NCBI RefSeq assembly: GCF_027497255.1
Contig: NZ_CP114903.1
Coordinates: 1,302,001-1,366,000 of the forward strand
From: Micromonospora sp. WMMD882
GTDB taxonomy: Bacteria > Actinomycetota > Actinomycetes > Mycobacteriales > Micromonosporaceae
Reading direction: 5' to 3'
DNA length: 64,000 nt
Made by a program: the position numbers and the translations under genes. Positions 62,487 through 64,000 of this stretch are shown in pieces (positions within the stretch are counted from its first letter, which is position 1; every line of letters begins with the position of its first letter). Below the pieces are notes generated by a model. It did no database searches. It saw only the letters and a list, made by a program, of their open reading frames with translations, and was not told the origin of the DNA.

Positions 62487-63505
62487 CCGCACCGGAAACG
62501 ACCGTCGCGGCCGGGTCGACGACCCGGCCCGACGGGCCCCCGTCCCCGGCGGCCGGTCGGGAGACCGGCCGCCGCCGGCCGTCCCTGGGCAGCCGGCTGC
62601 GCCGCGACTGGCAACTGCTGGCCATGGTGACGCCCGGCTTCCTGGTCCTGCTCGTCTTCAGCTACGTGCCGATCCTCGGCAACGTCATCGCCTTCCAGGA
62701 CTACAACCCGTACGTCGGCGACAACCCGCTCGACGCGTTCGTCCAGAGCAACTGGATCGGCTTCGGTCAGTTCCAGCTCCTCTTCGAGGACCCGGCGTTC
62801 TGGGACGCGTTCCGCAACACCCTGGCGATCACCGCGTTCCAGTTGGTGTTCTTCTTCCCGTTGCCGATCTTCCTGGCGATCATGCTGCACAACCTGCTCT
62901 CCAGCCGGCTGCGCGGCTTCGTCCAGACCGTCGTCTACCTGCCGCACTTCTTCAGTTGGGTGCTGGTGGTCAGCTTCTTCGTGGCGATGCTCGGCGGCGC
63001 GGGCCTGCTGTCTCAGACCATGCGCGAGGCCGGGATGGAACCGTGGAACATCATGACCAACCCGGACACGTTCATCATCCTGGTCACCGCCGAGGCGGTC
63101 TGGAAGGACGTCGGCTGGGGCACCATCGTCTTCCTCGCCGCGCTGTCCACCATCGACCAGAACCTCTACGAGGCGGCCGCCTCCGACGGCGCCGGACGGT
63201 GGCGGCGGATGTGGCACGTCACGCTGCCCGGCCTGCGCCCGGTGATCGTGCTGCTGCTCATCCTGCGGCTCGGCGACGCGCTGTCGGTCGGCTTCGAGCA
63301 GTTCCTGCTGCAACGTGACGCGGTGGGGCGGCAGGCCAGCGAGGTGCTCGACACCTTCGTCTACCACTTCTCCATCGCCACCGGGAACTACGGCTACGGC
63401 GCCGCCGCCGGCCTGTTCAAGGCCGCCGTCGGGCTCGTCCTGATCCTGGCCGCCAACAAGATCGCACACAAGCTCGGCGAACGAGGGATCTACTCAAGGT
63501 CATGA
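62483..63505 (+). CDS. ABC sugar transporter permease 1 (LplB-like)
   Basis: A 340-residue permease. A 35-residue Pro/Gly/Arg-rich cytosolic N-terminus precedes about 6 helices ('LLAMVTPGFLVLLVFSYVPI', 'FVQTVVYLPHFFSWVLVVSF'). The EAA loop 'YEAAASDGAGRWRRMWHVTL' contacts the ATPase, which is not encoded in view and may be a shared MsiK-like protein. 'FQDYNPY' and the length fit LplB/YteP-type permeases. Overlaps by 4 bp at both ends. Confidence 0.92.
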   Translation: MTAPETTVAAGSTTRPDGPPSPAAGRETGRRRPSLGSRLRRDWQLLAMVTPGFLVLLVFSYVPILGNVIAFQDYNPYVGDNPLDAFVQSNWIGFGQFQLLFEDPAFWDAFRNTLAITAFQLVFFFPLPIFLAIMLHNLLSSRLRGFVQTVVYLPHFFSWVLVVSFFVAMLGGAGLLSQTMREAGMEPWNIMTNPDTFIILVTAEAVWKDVGWGTIVFLAALSTIDQNLYEAAASDGAGRWRRMWHVTLPGLRPVIVLLLILRLGDALSVGFEQFLLQRDAVGRQASEVLDTFVYHFSIATGNYGYGAAAGLFKAAVGLVLILAANKIAHKLGERGIYSRS

Positions 63506-64000
63506 CCGCGACCACCGTCCGCAAGCGCCCCCGGGCCGCCAACCGCCGCCCGGCGTGGGAGGAGAAACCGACCCCGGTCGGCCAGGCCGCCAAGGCCGTC
63601 GTCCTCTCCCTGCTCGTCCTCGGCGTGCTGTTCCCGCTCTGGGTCATCCTGGTCACCAGCCTGTCCTCGCGGGAGACCATCGCCGCCGCCGGCGGCATGG
63701 TCGTCGTCCCCCGGGGCATCGACACCGCCGCCTACGAGACCATCCTGGCCGGCGGGGCGGTCACCCGGGCGCTGTGGATCAGCACCCTGGTCACCGTGAT
63801 CGGCACCGCCGTGGCGCTGACCGTGACCGTGCTGGCCGCGTACGGCCTGTCCCGGCCCGGCTCGCTCGGCTACCGTTGGCTGCTCGCCTACTTCCTGATC
63901 CCGTTCCTGATCTACCCGCCGCTGGTGCCGAAGTACCTCGTGGTGACCGGCCTGGGCCTCAAGGACACCATCTGGGCGCTGATCCTGCCGCCCGCGATCA
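63502..64000 (+). CDS. ABC sugar transporter permease 2, 3'-truncated by window edge
   Basis: The first 166 residues of a carbohydrate permease of the LplC/YtcP type: basic N-terminus, helix 'KAVVLSLLVLGVLFPLWVIL', 'TSLSSRETIAAAGGMVVVP', then 'STLVTVIGTAVALTVTVLAA' and 'GLSRPGSLGYRWLLAYFLIP'. The ATG at 63502 overlaps the previous stop (ATGA). The EAA loop would lie beyond the window. Confidence 0.9.
   Translation, partial: MTATTVRKRPRAANRRPAWEEKPTPVGQAAKAVVLSLLVLGVLFPLWVILVTSLSSRETIAAAGGMVVVPRGIDTAAYETILAGGAVTRALWISTLVTVIGTAVALTVTVLAAYGLSRPGSLGYRWLLAYFLIPFLIYPPLVPKYLVVTGLGLKDTIWALILPPAI

Overview
The window is about 73% GC, uses many GTG and TTG starts, and packs genes with 4-bp stop/start overlaps. 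With its DUF574-type methyltransferase, MEDS/STAS/HATPase regulators, SapB-type lanthipeptide locus and many XRE/LuxR/TetR regulators, it looks like chromosomal DNA of a filamentous actinomycete. Micromonosporaceae (Micromonospora or a relative) is the best guess by gene repertoire; no rRNA or tRNA gene is present to confirm this. I saw no CRISPR array, insertion sequence, prophage or attachment site.

Layout. 1-4.6 kb: 5'-truncated MarR regulator, RecD2 helicase, and a coupled pair of MEDS-domain proteins, one with an HATPase (anti-sigma-like) domain and one with a STAS (anti-anti-sigma-like) domain. 4.7-10.1 kb: secreted M28 aminopeptidase, FMN glutamate-synthase-like protein, orphan Phd-type antitoxin, divergent tryptophan-2,3-dioxygenase-fold protein. 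10.2-17.8 kb (minus): four overlapping genes, SWIM-DUF5691 fusion > MoxR ATPase > DUF5682 > VWA. 18-21.2 kb: DUF574 methyltransferase, TetR and a DHA2 drug exporter. 21.3-25.4 kb (minus): two XRE/TPR regulators, two very small genes and a DUF2786 protein. 25.5-27 kb: small membrane protein, an ECF sigma factor with a predicted N-terminal membrane anchor, and its small downstream partner. 27-30.1 kb: molybdate operon (HTH-TOBE regulator, modA, modB, modC). 30.1-34 kb: malonyl-CoA synthetase, HTH/Clp-N protein, proline-rich secreted protein.

34.2-42.3 kb is a class III lanthipeptide locus of the ram/amf (SapB) type. It has two RamR-like LuxR regulators on the plus strand. On the minus strand come a LanKC synthetase, a 38-residue SapB-like precursor and two ABC half-transporters. 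42.5-44.7 kb holds kynureninase and a zinc-ribbon/STAS protein.

44.9-56.3 kb is the most novel part. On the minus strand, reading from 53.0 to 46.9 kb, lie an R2-like diiron protein, a previously unlisted 31-codon peptide gene with a near-perfect Shine-Dalgarno sequence, a B12-binding-type radical SAM RiPP maturase, a small DUF5825-like protein, a cytochrome P450 and an MFS exporter. The gaps are tiny or overlapping. This reads as one operon for an uncharacterised ribosomally made, post-translationally modified peptide. It is flanked by an E1 alpha/beta pair lacking E2/E3 and a divergent LAL-type LuxR regulator. Both peptide genes (lanthipeptide and 31-mer) are followed by a perfect hairpin before the next gene, as expected for keeping precursor mRNA in excess over enzyme mRNA.

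56.4-64 kb: a MocR regulator and an EamA exporter whose start codons physically overlap on opposite strands, a Ser/Thr kinase with an extracellular CBM2-like domain, and a sugar-type ABC importer operon (binding lipoprotein, two permeases, the last cut by the window edge) behind a 29-bp inverted repeat.
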